Source: Symsagittifera roscoffensis (lineage: Eukaryota; Xenacoelomorpha; Acoela; Convolutidae). From it: 64,000 nt of DNA. The stretch covers positions 31,074,599 through 31,138,598 of the forward strand of contig NC_087063.1 in the NCBI RefSeq assembly GCF_963678635.1, given 5' to 3'. The notes below the pieces were generated by a model. The model was not told where the DNA came from and did not search any database. It saw nothing but the letters and a program-made list of their open reading frames with translations. Below, one piece after another: positions 22,829 through 32,299 of this stretch. Within the stretch, counting starts at the first letter, position 1; each line of letters begins with the position of its first letter. Both the position numbers and the translations under genes were made by a program.

Positions 22829-23410
22829 TTATAGGCCGTGATGAGTCTGGTAAACCCATGGAGAGCAGCTCTCCAGAGTCCCATCGAGATCTTGCATGGT
22901 TTGGTTCGTTTGAACCCCCTGTTCTACTCTCGCCCTCTTTGGTGGCACAGCTATTCTCAGTGGTGAACTAGACGAGGCAGCCTCGCTGTTCATCTCTTGA
23001 TGCATTCTCCTCAGCCCAGGCTTGGGATTGGAGGGCAAAGGCATCTCACCTGGTTGGTAAGTCCTCGAACTTCCCAATCCAGGCTCGTTCGCCAAGTCAC
23101 TCCCTGAGAGAGCCCCGTTTCTCCACCTCATCACTCTCATGTTCGGGCGGTCTAGTACTCCCCTCTCTCCGTATGCTGCCATCAATAGGACTTCCGTGGG
23201 GCGGTCCCCACGGTTGTCATGCCCCAAGATGTTTATCAGGGCGGTCAGCAACATGACTACCTCTGGGTCCTCCAGAGCGAAGTCTCGATCCATTTGCCGA
23301 CGATAGATCGCATCTACTATCGGTCCTACATATGCCTCCGCCAGGTCCATCAATTCATCCAAGTTGAAGTTATCCATTCTCTTTTTCAGGTTCGATTCGA
23401 TTTGATTCAT
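22829..23410 (-). CDS. Retrotransposon accessory frame 2 (unknown, 193 residues)
   Basis: Open from ATG at 23410 (MNQIESNLKKRMDNFNLDEL) for 193 residues. The first ~80 residues look helical and globular (LDELMDLAEAYVGPIVDAIY, then EDPEVVMLLTALINIL). The rest is Pro/Ser-rich with a basic PPKRARVE stretch that could act as a nuclear localisation signal. It lies 3' of the macro-like frame on the element's coding strand. It is one of the few frames of the element without an internal stop. I know of no family it belongs to. It could be an accessory or envelope-position gene, but there is no signal peptide or membrane segment. Confidence 0.55.
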   Translation of the reverse strand: MNQIESNLKKRMDNFNLDELMDLAEAYVGPIVDAIYRRQMDRDFALEDPEVVMLLTALINILGHDNRGDRPTEVLLMAAYGERGVLDRPNMRVMRWRNGALSGSDLANEPGLGSSRTYQPGEMPLPSNPKPGLRRMHQEMNSEAASSSSPLRIAVPPKRARVEQGVQTNQTMQDLDGTLESCSPWVYQTHHGL

Positions 23411-23746
23411 TGATTTGACTCAAGTGAGTAATTGAATGATCAATCAGGATCTAGCAAAGAGGTCACGATATCACTATTGTCCGTTTCACCTTATTTATTA
23501 TTTATTTAAAACAGTCAGTGAGAAAGATTTTGATCCTAAAATTTATTAAAATCAATCGGTCTCTAAAATTTTGGAATTCGACCTAAGATTGGACAGTGCA
23601 AACTTTGAATCTATTCCTAAGATCGTTATTCAGTTGTTCGTGGTCACTAATTCCTTCTTACCCAGGACCTTAATAACAGAACAGATGACATAACATAACA
23701 CACATTACCTACTTTAGTCTGACACCCTCTTGCATGTCACCTTAAC

Positions 23747-24318
23747 TCAGCCTATACTTAAGTAAAATTTCTTATGTAAGTATACTTGTATATTAGTATC
23801 AGAAAAGATTACGTGTATGAGCGCGTACAGTTCTCGAGGATGCAGTCGCCCTCTGTTCTGATCGTACACTGGAAGCGAAAGCTCCTTCACTTCCCTTTCC
23901 ACGAGGAAGTCTCTCAATCTCGTCAAGGACAAGACTAGGTTTTCCTGGTCCACGTGCCGCTTCTCCGTCGCCCGTGTCACTAAGAAACATAGGTATTTTC
24001 CCGGTATCTGTGACGCTGCCGGAGGCAACGCTGCTACGCCCCTATTCCTGGTCTTTGCTTCCAAAGGAATTCTATGTTTTTATATTCTCTCTTAAAATCC
24101 GCTGATAATGCTGTCTTAAAACTCATGTCTGCTGTGATTGCTATCGCACATGTTCTATCTGTGAGTATGAAACCGCTGTCTGTTAGTATTATGCTACTTG
24201 AATATTCATTTGGTAAGTTAAAATATGACTCAACTACCCTCCCTATGTCCGGTTTCTTTGGTTCTCTGCCTGTTTCTGCTTCTAAATCCCCTGTCTCTCT
24301 TGCTATTCTTAATTTTTT
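23747..24318 (-). pseudogene. Macro-domain-like accessory protein, one frameshift
   Basis: Two overlapping frames make about 190 residues. The first runs from a stop at ~24318 to ~24027 and includes ILTDSGFILTDRTCAIAITA and the FKTALSADFKREY block. A one-base loss near 24035 then moves the reading to 24064-23747, with VAALPP, GKYLCFLVTR, a helix beginning ENLVLSLTRLRDFL, the strand KELSLPVYD, and FSDTNIQVYL at the end. The order matches macro domains of the TARG1/OARD1 type by eye: G-x-A...FK, G-x-VA-x-L, YI-x-YL-T-K, ENL...L, LSMP-loop and final beta strand. The Gly/Asp-rich loop after LS-x-P is replaced by VYDQNRGRL, so hydrolase activity is doubtful, though binding may persist. No upstream ATG is left. 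The fold call is by eye only. Confidence 0.55.
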
Positions 24319-24332
24319 TTATTAATAAATTT

Positions 24333-25110
24333 TCAGTGTGGGTAAGTCCTACCCCCACTCCCCGGACAAAAATATCCATCGACGTCCCCCTTCGATCGCA
24401 TACCGGGTATCAAGTCGAGATTGAAAGCCGGAATGAGTAGTCGCCCCTCCTGGGCAGCCCAGGAAGGATCTTCTTGTTCGGTCTTCATGTATTTCATGCT
24501 TTCACGATCTACATCTTGAATCGTGAGACTGGTCTCATTTGGGTCCGACGTCATTTCGTTCAGCCATTCCAAGACACGCAGATTCGTCAAGTCTTGTTCA
24601 TATGACTGCTGTTGCTCGTCGTCGAATTCTACCTCGGGTTTCGACCGGTCATCGACCCACTCATCGTCGTGATCATTGACTATGTCAATGTCCTGTGACA
24701 CAGTTATTTCCTCTAGATCCACTACTTCTTCCACTATCTTCTTTAGGTCTATCGTGTCCACTACGAAATCGTCGCCGTAAGGGTTATATTTCCTCTTGGA
24801 TCTTGTCCTGTCATTTTGTCGAGTCTGTATCGTGAACGGAAGATCCGGTTCCAAGTTTTTGGGAACCTCCCTTTGTTCAGGGTCTTGCCAATCCTCTTCT
24901 GCGTAGGGTAAAGTTTCATCGTCTGCTTCAATCAACTCATTTGGGTCCAGGTCCAGTAGTGCACTTGTTCCTTCCTCTATGACTTCATCTCCATCGTTCT
25001 TTTCCCTGGTGCCCTTCTCGTTGACCTCACAAGCAGGGTCCATCATAAGATAATCCCCCTTTTCCATGTCTGCAGGTATACACCAGTCTTCTGTCGATGG
25101 ATTGTGTGGC
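24333..25110 (-). pseudogene. pol C-terminal region after the missing integrase
   Basis: From about 25165 the frame reads GRFYRLSTGRASHYENIKPH, the kind of segment that follows the integrase core and chromodomain-like part in gypsy polyproteins. It then runs through a long acidic tail (ATG at 25067 onward, many Asp/Glu) to a stop at 24333. The region is open apart from its abnormal start. It has no catalytic residues. The acidic tail is of unknown use. Confidence 0.65.
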
Positions 25111-25149
25111 TTAATGTTTTCGTAATGAGAGGCTCGGCCAGTACTCAGT

Positions 25150-25365
25150 CTATAGAAGCGTCCCTCCTTTCAAGTATAACCTTCCCTCTTTCTGCATAAA
25201 ATACTGTCTCAGAATGCGGTAACTGTCTTCCTCGAGGTCTCTTTTGTCCGGAGAACCATTTTCGATCCACCTTTTCAGGTTGCTTGTCATGCGGTCATTT
25301 CTCTGCGCTCTTAGAAGATCCGAGAGTCTGTATCTCGCCTTCAAGTACGTCTTTATGACCCTCAT
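25150..25365 (-). pseudogene. pol segment just before integrase, cut by a deletion
   Basis: A 71-residue frame from ATG at 25365, ending MQKEGRLYLK and then out-of-frame residues. GRLYL is the usual strand just before the HHCC zinc finger of integrase, and the zinc finger and the DDE core are absent. Downstream sequence rejoins at GRFYRLS, so the break sits at about 25165, where GAGGGA-like bases occur on both sides. The upstream frame ends in TGA overlapping this ATG (ATGA), which is either a one-base indel or a termination-reinitiation site. Confidence 0.7.
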
Positions 25366-26831
25366 CTGACTTTCAGCTCATTGGGCCGATGCGTATCCTC
25401 TTCCTTCTTAACGCACCAAATCTTTGCCAATGGCTGTGTTTCCTGTTCGAATGGCTGAAGATCAGTCCTGACTACCTCTTTTTGTGGCAACAGACTCATC
25501 GAAAGTTTCAATACCGCTATTGTCTCCAGATCATCCGCTGCGTAATCAAAGACTCTTTCACCTGGTATGAGGTAGCGATCCCTGTCAGGGTCCTGGTATA
25601 CCTCTCTATCCAGATCCCTGGCTCTAGTTTCCACTAGTAGTGTGTGGATCGCTAGTTCTGACAGTTCCAATCCTGATCTCGAGTTACTGTCTGAGTAGGT
25701 GTCAATTCCTGAGTTTCGGGAGTTGTCATCTGTTGAAGAGTCTGCGACGGAGTCTGCACCATCTCCTGGGTCAGTTCTGTGCTTTCTCCACATCCATCTG
25801 AACTCCCCGGACAAAACTTTGTTCCCCAGGTCCTGCTTCCCATCAGGAACTTCCTCATCTACATCAGACTCCCCGGACCTACTTCCTTGTCCCGGGTGTT
25901 GATCTTGAACTCGCTGGCTCTTCTCACCGTTCGTCTCCCCGGACAAACAATCTTGCACCAGGTTTCGTTCAACCTTTTCACCTTCTTTATCCTGGTCCAC
26001 AAAGGTAACGGTTTTCCTTCGCGTATTGCTCCCCTGTTCTTTCCGTCCGTAAGAAGTACTGGTTAAAACCTTGTGTGGTATTGAGGATACTAGTTGCTGA
26101 ACTATTGTCCTACAATACCTCTCGTTCTCTTTGTGTTGTCGTCTGGACGGCATGATCTTCACCTTCTCACTGACTGTCAGTGATGCCACTGCTGCTGCCC
26201 ACTCGGGGTCATCTCTGGTCACTTCTCTCTCTAACAATCCACCCAGCATCCGCGTCACTTGCGGTGTGACTTGCACCGTTTTATCCAATAATGAGAGGCT
26301 GTTAATGTTCATGCGAGAGAGTTCCTGCTGGATCAGGTTTGAGCGCAGCAACAGATCCAAGGGCACCGGGTCCTTCTTGGATAGGATCTTTATCTCGGAT
26401 CCTTTCTCTACAGGTAACTCAGGATGTCCTGGAATTGGATGTTCAGACTTGTCCAACCATCTCGTCAACGGAAGCGCTTCATAAGTTTCTTTGTCCAGAA
26501 ACGAGAATCCTTCCTTTATTTCTGCCTGATTGGCCTGCTTCTGTTCCAGTCTTTCATAGAACTCGGTTTTCTTGCTGAGGCTGTCAGCATTCTGGTGTTT
26601 GTCACGCATTCTGTGCTCGACTATCATGTGGTAGCCATCTAATCTTACTATCCACCTACCAATATAACTCTGATCCATCGAGTATGTCTTCATCCAGGAT
26701 AACGCCCTGTTGTCCACGCTTAACTTAAAGGGAGCGCTCTCCAAGTATGCGCGGTACTTTTCCACAAATGTGACTACTGCAAACATTTCTGCTTTTGGTG
26801 CACCATATTTCATCTCAGTGTCACTTAACAC
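25362..26831 (-). CDS. RNase H C-terminal part and long pol linker
   Basis: The frame of 489 residues starts in RNase H (YGAPKAEMFAVVTF, FKLSVDNRALSWM) and continues into a long hydrophilic linker with LSGE repeated three times. The RNase H start, with the DTDAS active-site strand at about 26945-26920, is in another frame because of a small insertion near 26916. It degrades the RNA strand during reverse transcription. This is the longest intact frame in the element. A linker of about 350 residues before integrase is unusually long. Confidence 0.8.
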   Translation of the reverse strand: MLSDTEMKYGAPKAEMFAVVTFVEKYRAYLESAPFKLSVDNRALSWMKTYSMDQSYIGRWIVRLDGYHMIVEHRMRDKHQNADSLSKKTEFYERLEQKQANQAEIKEGFSFLDKETYEALPLTRWLDKSEHPIPGHPELPVEKGSEIKILSKKDPVPLDLLLRSNLIQQELSRMNINSLSLLDKTVQVTPQVTRMLGGLLEREVTRDDPEWAAAVASLTVSEKVKIMPSRRQHKENERYCRTIVQQLVSSIPHKVLTSTSYGRKEQGSNTRRKTVTFVDQDKEGEKVERNLVQDCLSGETNGEKSQRVQDQHPGQGSRSGESDVDEEVPDGKQDLGNKVLSGEFRWMWRKHRTDPGDGADSVADSSTDDNSRNSGIDTYSDSNSRSGLELSELAIHTLLVETRARDLDREVYQDPDRDRYLIPGERVFDYAADDLETIAVLKLSMSLLPQKEVVRTDLQPFEQETQPLAKIWCVKKEEDTHRPNELKVR

Positions 26832-27136
26832 CTTACTGCCATATGCTATGGGAAGGAGAACAACTCTCCCATTCCATTCTTGCTCCTGATGCAGTATTCC
26901 CGAGATGGATGGCTACTACTGATGCGTCTGTGTCAAGAACATACATGCCCTTCTCAGTAGGCATGCCTAGCACTGGAGCTTCGCACAGTTCCCGCTTTAT
27001 GTTCTCAAAGGCCGTTTGAGCTTCATCGCTCCATTCGAACTTTTCCCTTTGTTGCGCATCGGCTTCTGCATCGGATAAACCTTGTCTGCATATCCTTTTA
27101 TGAACCCACGGTAGTAGTTGGCAAACCCTAGGAAGC

Positions 27137-28008
27137 TCATGAGCTGTAGGGTGTGTCCGTTCTGGCTGCCTTCCATGTCAACACAGCTTCTACTGCTTCC
27201 GGGTCCGGCCTCACACCATGCCTGTCCACCATTCTTCCCAGGTACTTGATTGAATACCTAAGGATTTCACATTTCGATGGTTTGCACTTCAAGCCTGCTC
27301 TTTTCATGCATCCCAAGACCTCATCGAGCCAATCACTGTGGTCTTCCAGGGTCGGTATTGCTATGACTACGTCATCCACGTAACACATCACAAGATTCCC
27401 GTACTTCTTTGTCGCTCTGGTCAAAGCCTGAGCCATCAGTCTTTGAAAAGTGGCCGTTGCGTTGCACAAGCCGAAGGGCATCCTCTTCCACTGGTACAAC
27501 CCCAACTTACACGCGAATCCGGTCTTTTCTCTATCCTTCTTCCGCAGAGGGACCTGCCAGAAGGCAGAACCCAAGTCCAATGTGGTGAAGAACTTGGCAT
27601 CACCACGTTTAGAGAGGCTCCCGTCTATTCGCAGTATCGGGTACGCATCTTGTATCGTTACCGCGTTCAAATAGCGAAAATTGCAACAAAACCTAAGCTG
27701 CCCCCTTTCTTTTTCGCCATTACTACCCCGCAAGCCCATGGCGTTTTCGAGGGTTCTATCATATCGTATTCGAGCAACCTTTCTATTTGCGCTCGGCACG
27801 CTTCCAATTTATGTGGCGTCATTCGTCTTGCGCCTTTGCAATGGGGAACGGCTTCTTCCTCAAGTACGATTCCGTGTTCGACGAAATTACAGCAACCGAC
27901 ATCCGCCTTATGTCTTGAAAATACATCCGCGTTCCGATTTAAAACCTCCCGTAGTAGCTCGAAATCTCCCTCGCCTTTTTTCCCTTTTAAGTGTTCTAGC
28001 TCTGGCAA
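27137..28008 (-). pseudogene. Reverse transcriptase, frameshifted
   Basis: Two frames overlap: 28008-27667 (LLEYDMIEPSKTPWACGVVM, the N-terminal RT fingers) and 27799-27137 (FCCNFRYLNAVT, FFTTLDLGSAFWQ, FGLCNATATFQRLM, the catalytic box MCYVDDVVIA, then IKYLGRMVDRHGV). All RT blocks are present with the aspartates intact, but the frameshift near 27700 and further shifts between 27140 and 26830 (thumb/connection, LMSFLGF region) prevent a full product. Confidence 0.88.
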
Positions 28009-29324
28009 AATTGGTTTGTCGACTCTAGTTCATATGACGAGGGGCGTTCCGGAAAATTCGAGCAGCTCGATAAGCCGTCGTCCGTGTCGGATTTCATTGA
28101 AAACAATTTATGAATAGATTTTAATTCAATAATTCTTTTAAAAATTTTATCTTTATTGGCATGATAAGGACAGTCTTTCACACTATATTGCTTCAAGTTT
28201 TGTGTCTCTTTATAGTCGGTCCTCATCGGCAAAGCGTAACCAAGCTTCTTTCCACGCTGGATTGAAACCGTGGTGTCCAGTGTGTTCAATAACACACTGA
28301 CGCACAGTCCGTTTCGCGTTACCGAGAAGCTCCGGCCTAAAACCACTGAGCTTTGACTATTTGGATTCGGTACCAAACAAACCTGTTTACTATCACTTAA
28401 CGAATTCAAATTTCTCATTCTAAAAACTGCTACTACTGCTTGTCCCGGCTGTAGTTTTACTTTTCTGTCTAAAAAAATTGGTACGTTGTTTTCGTCTGTT
28501 ATTATTCTATTAATTGGTTTCTTAACATACTTCCGATCCGGGTTCCTATTCCTTATTAGACCGTTGTTCAAGTCGATCATCACGTCAAAATTCCTGACAA
28601 AATCTCTGCCCAAGATGAATTGGTCGGCATCGTCCAAATTCTCTACCACCAGAAAGCTCATACAAAAATCCCGTCCTCCCATGTGGAGAACCGTTATTGG
28701 TGTTCTTCCGGCTACGTAAATTGCTGCCAGTCTGAGATTCGTCGGAATTAGATCTTCCCTCGCGAAGCCCATTCTTTCCCAAGTCTTTATCGGCATCACA
28801 CTCACCACCGCTCCAGTGTCCAGAAGCCCTGTGACTCCGATTTTCTTTCCGTTGGTGTCGATCAGATGTGCAGTCACATCTGCTTCGTATCCAATGTGTA
28901 CTGCGTCTTGCTCCTTCATGGCGTCATGGCCTATCCTGCGGACTTTGAGTTCTTCTTCACCCAGATAGATCTGCCCTATCTGGTCACTGTCTGTTGTCAC
29001 ATATGTCCTGGTGTAGATACTGATTCCATCTACGTTCGGCATCACTTGGTACGGTCCATAGACTTCCACGTAGCGTCCATGAAGTTTCTTTGTGCGAGAG
29101 CCACCCGTTGTTAGTAGTGCTCGCACAGCTCTCGACTCAGTGCGTGGCTCCACCTGCCTCAGATAATCTGCATATGTGTCCAAATGCATCAAAGTGAACT
29201 CGGATGGTTCACTCAGATTTCTGATTACCTGGTGTCCCGCTACCGAGATTATTGACTGTATTTTGCTTCCTTGTGGCACCATACCGAACCTCTGCCCGGA
29301 GATCACATTAAGTTTCATGCTCAA
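27996..29324 (-). CDS. Aspartic protease and flanking pol region
   Basis: A 442-residue open frame. The retroviral-type protease centre is LLDTGAVVSVMPIKTW at about 28835-28790, and FILGRDFV near 28620 is the usual C-terminal protease strand. The remaining ~200 residues form a long spacer before the RT. The reading frame is continuous with the 3' end of gag through one in-frame TAA near 29340, so gag and pol were probably one polyprotein or separated by a stop or shift. Confidence 0.85.
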   Translation of the reverse strand: MSMKLNVISGQRFGMVPQGSKIQSIISVAGHQVIRNLSEPSEFTLMHLDTYADYLRQVEPRTESRAVRALLTTGGSRTKKLHGRYVEVYGPYQVMPNVDGISIYTRTYVTTDSDQIGQIYLGEEELKVRRIGHDAMKEQDAVHIGYEADVTAHLIDTNGKKIGVTGLLDTGAVVSVMPIKTWERMGFAREDLIPTNLRLAAIYVAGRTPITVLHMGGRDFCMSFLVVENLDDADQFILGRDFVRNFDVMIDLNNGLIRNRNPDRKYVKKPINRIITDENNVPIFLDRKVKLQPGQAVVAVFRMRNLNSLSDSKQVCLVPNPNSQSSVVLGRSFSVTRNGLCVSVLLNTLDTTVSIQRGKKLGYALPMRTDYKETQNLKQYSVKDCPYHANKDKIFKRIIELKSIHKLFSMKSDTDDGLSSCSNFPERPSSYELESTNQFCQS

Positions 29325-29351
29325 ACTACTTGGTGCCTTCGTTTCTTCAAT

Positions 29352-29708
29352 TTATGTTGCCTTCTCCGAGAAGGTATTCAGCTTCTCCTGTAGTTTCTCA
29401 TTTTCCAGTTCGAGCTTCACTTTTTGCTCGATCTCTTTCGTTACCAGTTCTTGCTGCACTCTATTTAGAGCATCCCTCGCGGCTGCCCTATAATCAATCT
29501 TGAATTCGTCCACCGCATTCACCGGTTCCGGTTCACATGTCTCCTCTGTTACTGCTTGCATTTTCTTCGCTGCCAGCTCTTGCGGTTTTTCTTTTCTGCG
29601 CGCCTCCACTTCACTCAATAGCGAGCCTTGCTGGCTTTCACACCCGATAAAGCTTCCTCGTGCCTTGGATGCTTGATATCTGCTACAGCATCCCAGAATT
29701 GCGGACAA
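29352..29708 (-). pseudogene. gag C-terminal segment
   Basis: The useful part of this frame is the Glu/Lys/Gln-rich helical stretch EKPQELAAKKMQAVTEE and DALNRVQQELVTKEIEQKVK, likely coiled coil, ending at 29352. Its first ~25 residues are out of frame: the second zinc-knuckle region lies in the frame of 30316-29735, and a shift near 29622 connects the two. Confidence 0.65.
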
Positions 29709-29734
29709 TCCGATTTAAAATGACCTTCCAAGTT

Positions 29735-30930
29735 TCAAAAGAAACACCTCGGGCCGAGTTTTGCAATTAGTCCTCTCATGAAATCTTCATGATCGACTTC
29801 TGACGCATCTTCGTCCTCGAGGCTAAAGCCTATTGCTTTCATGCCCTGTTTATAAGTTGGGCATGCTGACACGTGATGGTCCGTCGAACTGCAATTTGCA
29901 CAAGAGCGTCTCTTGTCCATATCGTCCCTCGGTTTGTACCAGTTGTTCCCTTGGTTTGCTGGCCCATTGTTAAAATTGCCATAATTGTTCTTATAATAAT
30001 CAGATCTCGAAGGAGGTTTCAATAAAAGATATTCTTTTGACTTGAGCCTCAACTCCTCTGGTGTTGGCGCATTGGTTGATAGTGGTGTGTAATGCGTTGC
30101 CAGCATTGTCCGAAGTTCATCATTCTTCACACCATCGATGAAATTTGAGGCTGCCAGGTTTATCCTTCGGTTCGACTCATCCGGTTGGCTGCGTCTTCTC
30201 AGCATTTCCAAGTCGTCTAGAAACTTGTCTATCGTTTCATTCTCTCGTTGCCTCCTTTTCTCGAAGCACATCATTGCTTGGTGTCCCTGCACCCCTGAGC
30301 CAAAACGATTTAACAAGATTTCAAAGATTTTCTCAGCAGTATCCCGCTGATATTGCTTTTTGGCATCACACAGTTTAGGGCTGTCCCTTCCAAGTTACTG
30401 GTGAGCGCACTGCACTCTTGTCTTTCTGACAGGTCTTCTTCCTCAAAATGCAGTTTCATCACCTCTATCCAGGTGTCAATGCAGCCGTCAGATTCGTCTT
30501 TATAGCATCTTGGTTTCCTAAAGACTCTTCTAGACTTTTCACTGCGTTCATTAGTTCTGGATAAACTCGTCAGGAATGTCTCCAAAGACCTGTTTAGGGG
30601 TTCAAAGGCTGTGGCCATTGCCGTAGCATCTCTTGAGAGCCCCGCCTGAGTATCATCGCCCCCTGTTAAGGGCTCTGTATTCGGTGCATCCCTACAATCC
30701 GAATCGCCGTGACTGTTTCCCCCTTGGCCCACATGACTCCTCCCTGTTACTAGAATCACTTCTCCCATTTGCATGTGCGCCTTGCGTTGGTCGTTCGTTT
30801 GAGGTCTGTCTGTTTCCTGTTGAACTTGCTCTACTGTTTGGACCCCATGTTCTATTATCCCTTGTGGCATAGCCTGATGAACTGCCCCTACCTCTAGTGG
30901 ATCCATATGTCCTCCTCCTTTGATGGTCAT
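29735..30930 (-). pseudogene. gag capsid and nucleocapsid region, frameshifted
   Basis: The frame 30930-30310 carries the start of a capsid-like domain (CIDTWIEVMKLHF, LSERQECSALTSNLEGTAL). After a one-base loss near 30371, frame 30316-29735 continues it (LLNRFGSG, FEKRRQRENETIDKFLDDLE). A CX2CX4HX4C knuckle follows (CANCSSTDHHVSAC, about 29905-29864). A second knuckle begins CFF, but its second Cys codon is TGA (stop at 29735-29737), followed by NLEGHFKSDC. Function: particle assembly and RNA binding. Confidence 0.8.
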
Positions 30931-32290
30931 TGAAGTTCACCCTCGGCTCCCTGCTGGGACCTCCCGAGTAGGATTCCCCTTCTTTTGGTCCACTCTTGCT
31001 GCCTAGTAGCCCGTCCAAACTATTCATGATAGCCTGAGTTCGCCTCTCCATCATCGCATCTATCTTTGTGTCAAGAGTCCCAAGAGACTGCTCTTGCTGA
31101 ATTCTTATCTTCTCCATGTCGTCTCTGAAGCGTAACTCTCTCTGTTCCGCTTATCTTGTCATTCGCAAGAAGTTTTTCGCTATGTGCTCATCCGTTCTTT
31201 CCTTCAAGCGTTTTTCGTTTTTATCAACTTCTTGTCTATTGCGGTTTATTTCTTCCCGCAGAATTTCCCTTTCAATGTGGACTGCTCTCTCTAGTTCACT
31301 CATTCTTATGGACATCTGTTCATTCTGTTCTCCTATACTGCCCACTATGTTGTTCAAGGCTTCTTCTAATGATGCTCCGTTTTCTACTAGTGGCGTCACT
31401 CGTGGCGGTGTCACCCTGTCGATCCCAGGTAGCTTTGTGCTGGTCGAGATTCGGGCTTTGATTCTCTACCTCGACGTCTTTTCATTATCCACCTCTGGAT
31501 CCGCCGATGCGTTGCCTAGCCCTATGTTTATATTCTCCCCAGTTCGCGTCTCCGAATTTGTCATACTCACAAAGTCTCTTGACTGGCCTGATGTGTTTGT
31601 GTTTTTGCTTATCGTTCTCACCACACCAAATTTGTCCATGGTTCCAGTCTTTCGGTCGGTGTATGCCTCATTCTCCTGGGTCGAACTAATGAGGCTGACT
31701 CGAGATCCAAAGTCAACTTGCTCATCATCGTCCTCTTCTTCCTCCTGGGATTCACCTTCATTTCCTGTACCCACTCCCATGGTGAATGGAAAGGTGTTTC
31801 CGAAAGTGTTCTTCACTCTTTCTGAAAACGATGAGGACGTTGCCTGTTTCTCCGTCACGCCTGCCATCATGGTGTTGTCTGTGGGAGATCTTCTAGTTGC
31901 CACAATTTCAGTAGAGATGTCGGACAGTTCCGACATCTGCTCTCGGTCCCGTGTCCCGGTGGAAGTGGCAAAATCTTGGCCTTGTTCTACCGGAGTAGAT
32001 TCACTTGCCAGCCCTCTGTCTCTCCCCTCCGGTCCAGGTATTTCCTGGTTCTCATTCATGGTCTGGTCCGGATGGACATCCACTTCTAGCATAGGTTTTT
32101 GCTCTTCTGAGGACTTTTGACTTCTGCTTTCAACCATTCTGCCTGAAACCGTCTCCCCTTTGTCGGTCCGGGTTCGTGTGACCCTTTCCACAAAAGGGTC
32201 GGTCATTGCTCTTCTCTGTTTCTCAGGTATGAATTTCCTGGAGCTATCACCTAGTTTAGGTATCCCTGACTTGTCTAGACTCATGTTCAT
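30692..32290 (-). pseudogene. gag N-terminal region, two in-frame stops
   Basis: From ATG at 32290 (MNMSLDKSGIPKLGDSS) a single frame runs to 30692, interrupted by TAG at 31463-31465 and TAA at 31151-31153. The first ~270 residues are polar, rich in Ser, Thr, Glu and Arg. The middle part (ELERAVHIEREILREEINRN) is a likely coiled coil, and the last part is Arg/Gly/Ser-rich. A frameshift near 30710 links it to the capsid part. The N-terminal extension is long for a gypsy gag. The 334-residue plus-strand frame opposite is a shadow of this gene. Confidence 0.65.
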
Positions 32291-32299
32291 TTTACCACT

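Noticed and set aside
22829..23410. Envelope gene of an errantivirus-like element
   Set aside because: It sits in the env position, but there is no signal peptide, furin site or membrane anchor in this or the next frame.
25362..25365. ATGA stop-start overlap as programmed reinitiation
   Set aside because: With many other single-base lesions in this copy, a simple indel is the more likely cause.
27338..28117. 259-residue plus-strand frame
   Set aside because: It is the antisense shadow of the reverse transcriptase, whose motifs are unmistakable on the minus strand.
31116..32120. 334-residue plus-strand frame
   Set aside because: It lies exactly opposite the gag N-terminal frame, is low in complexity and has no motif. 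The minus-strand frame has the composition and context of gag.
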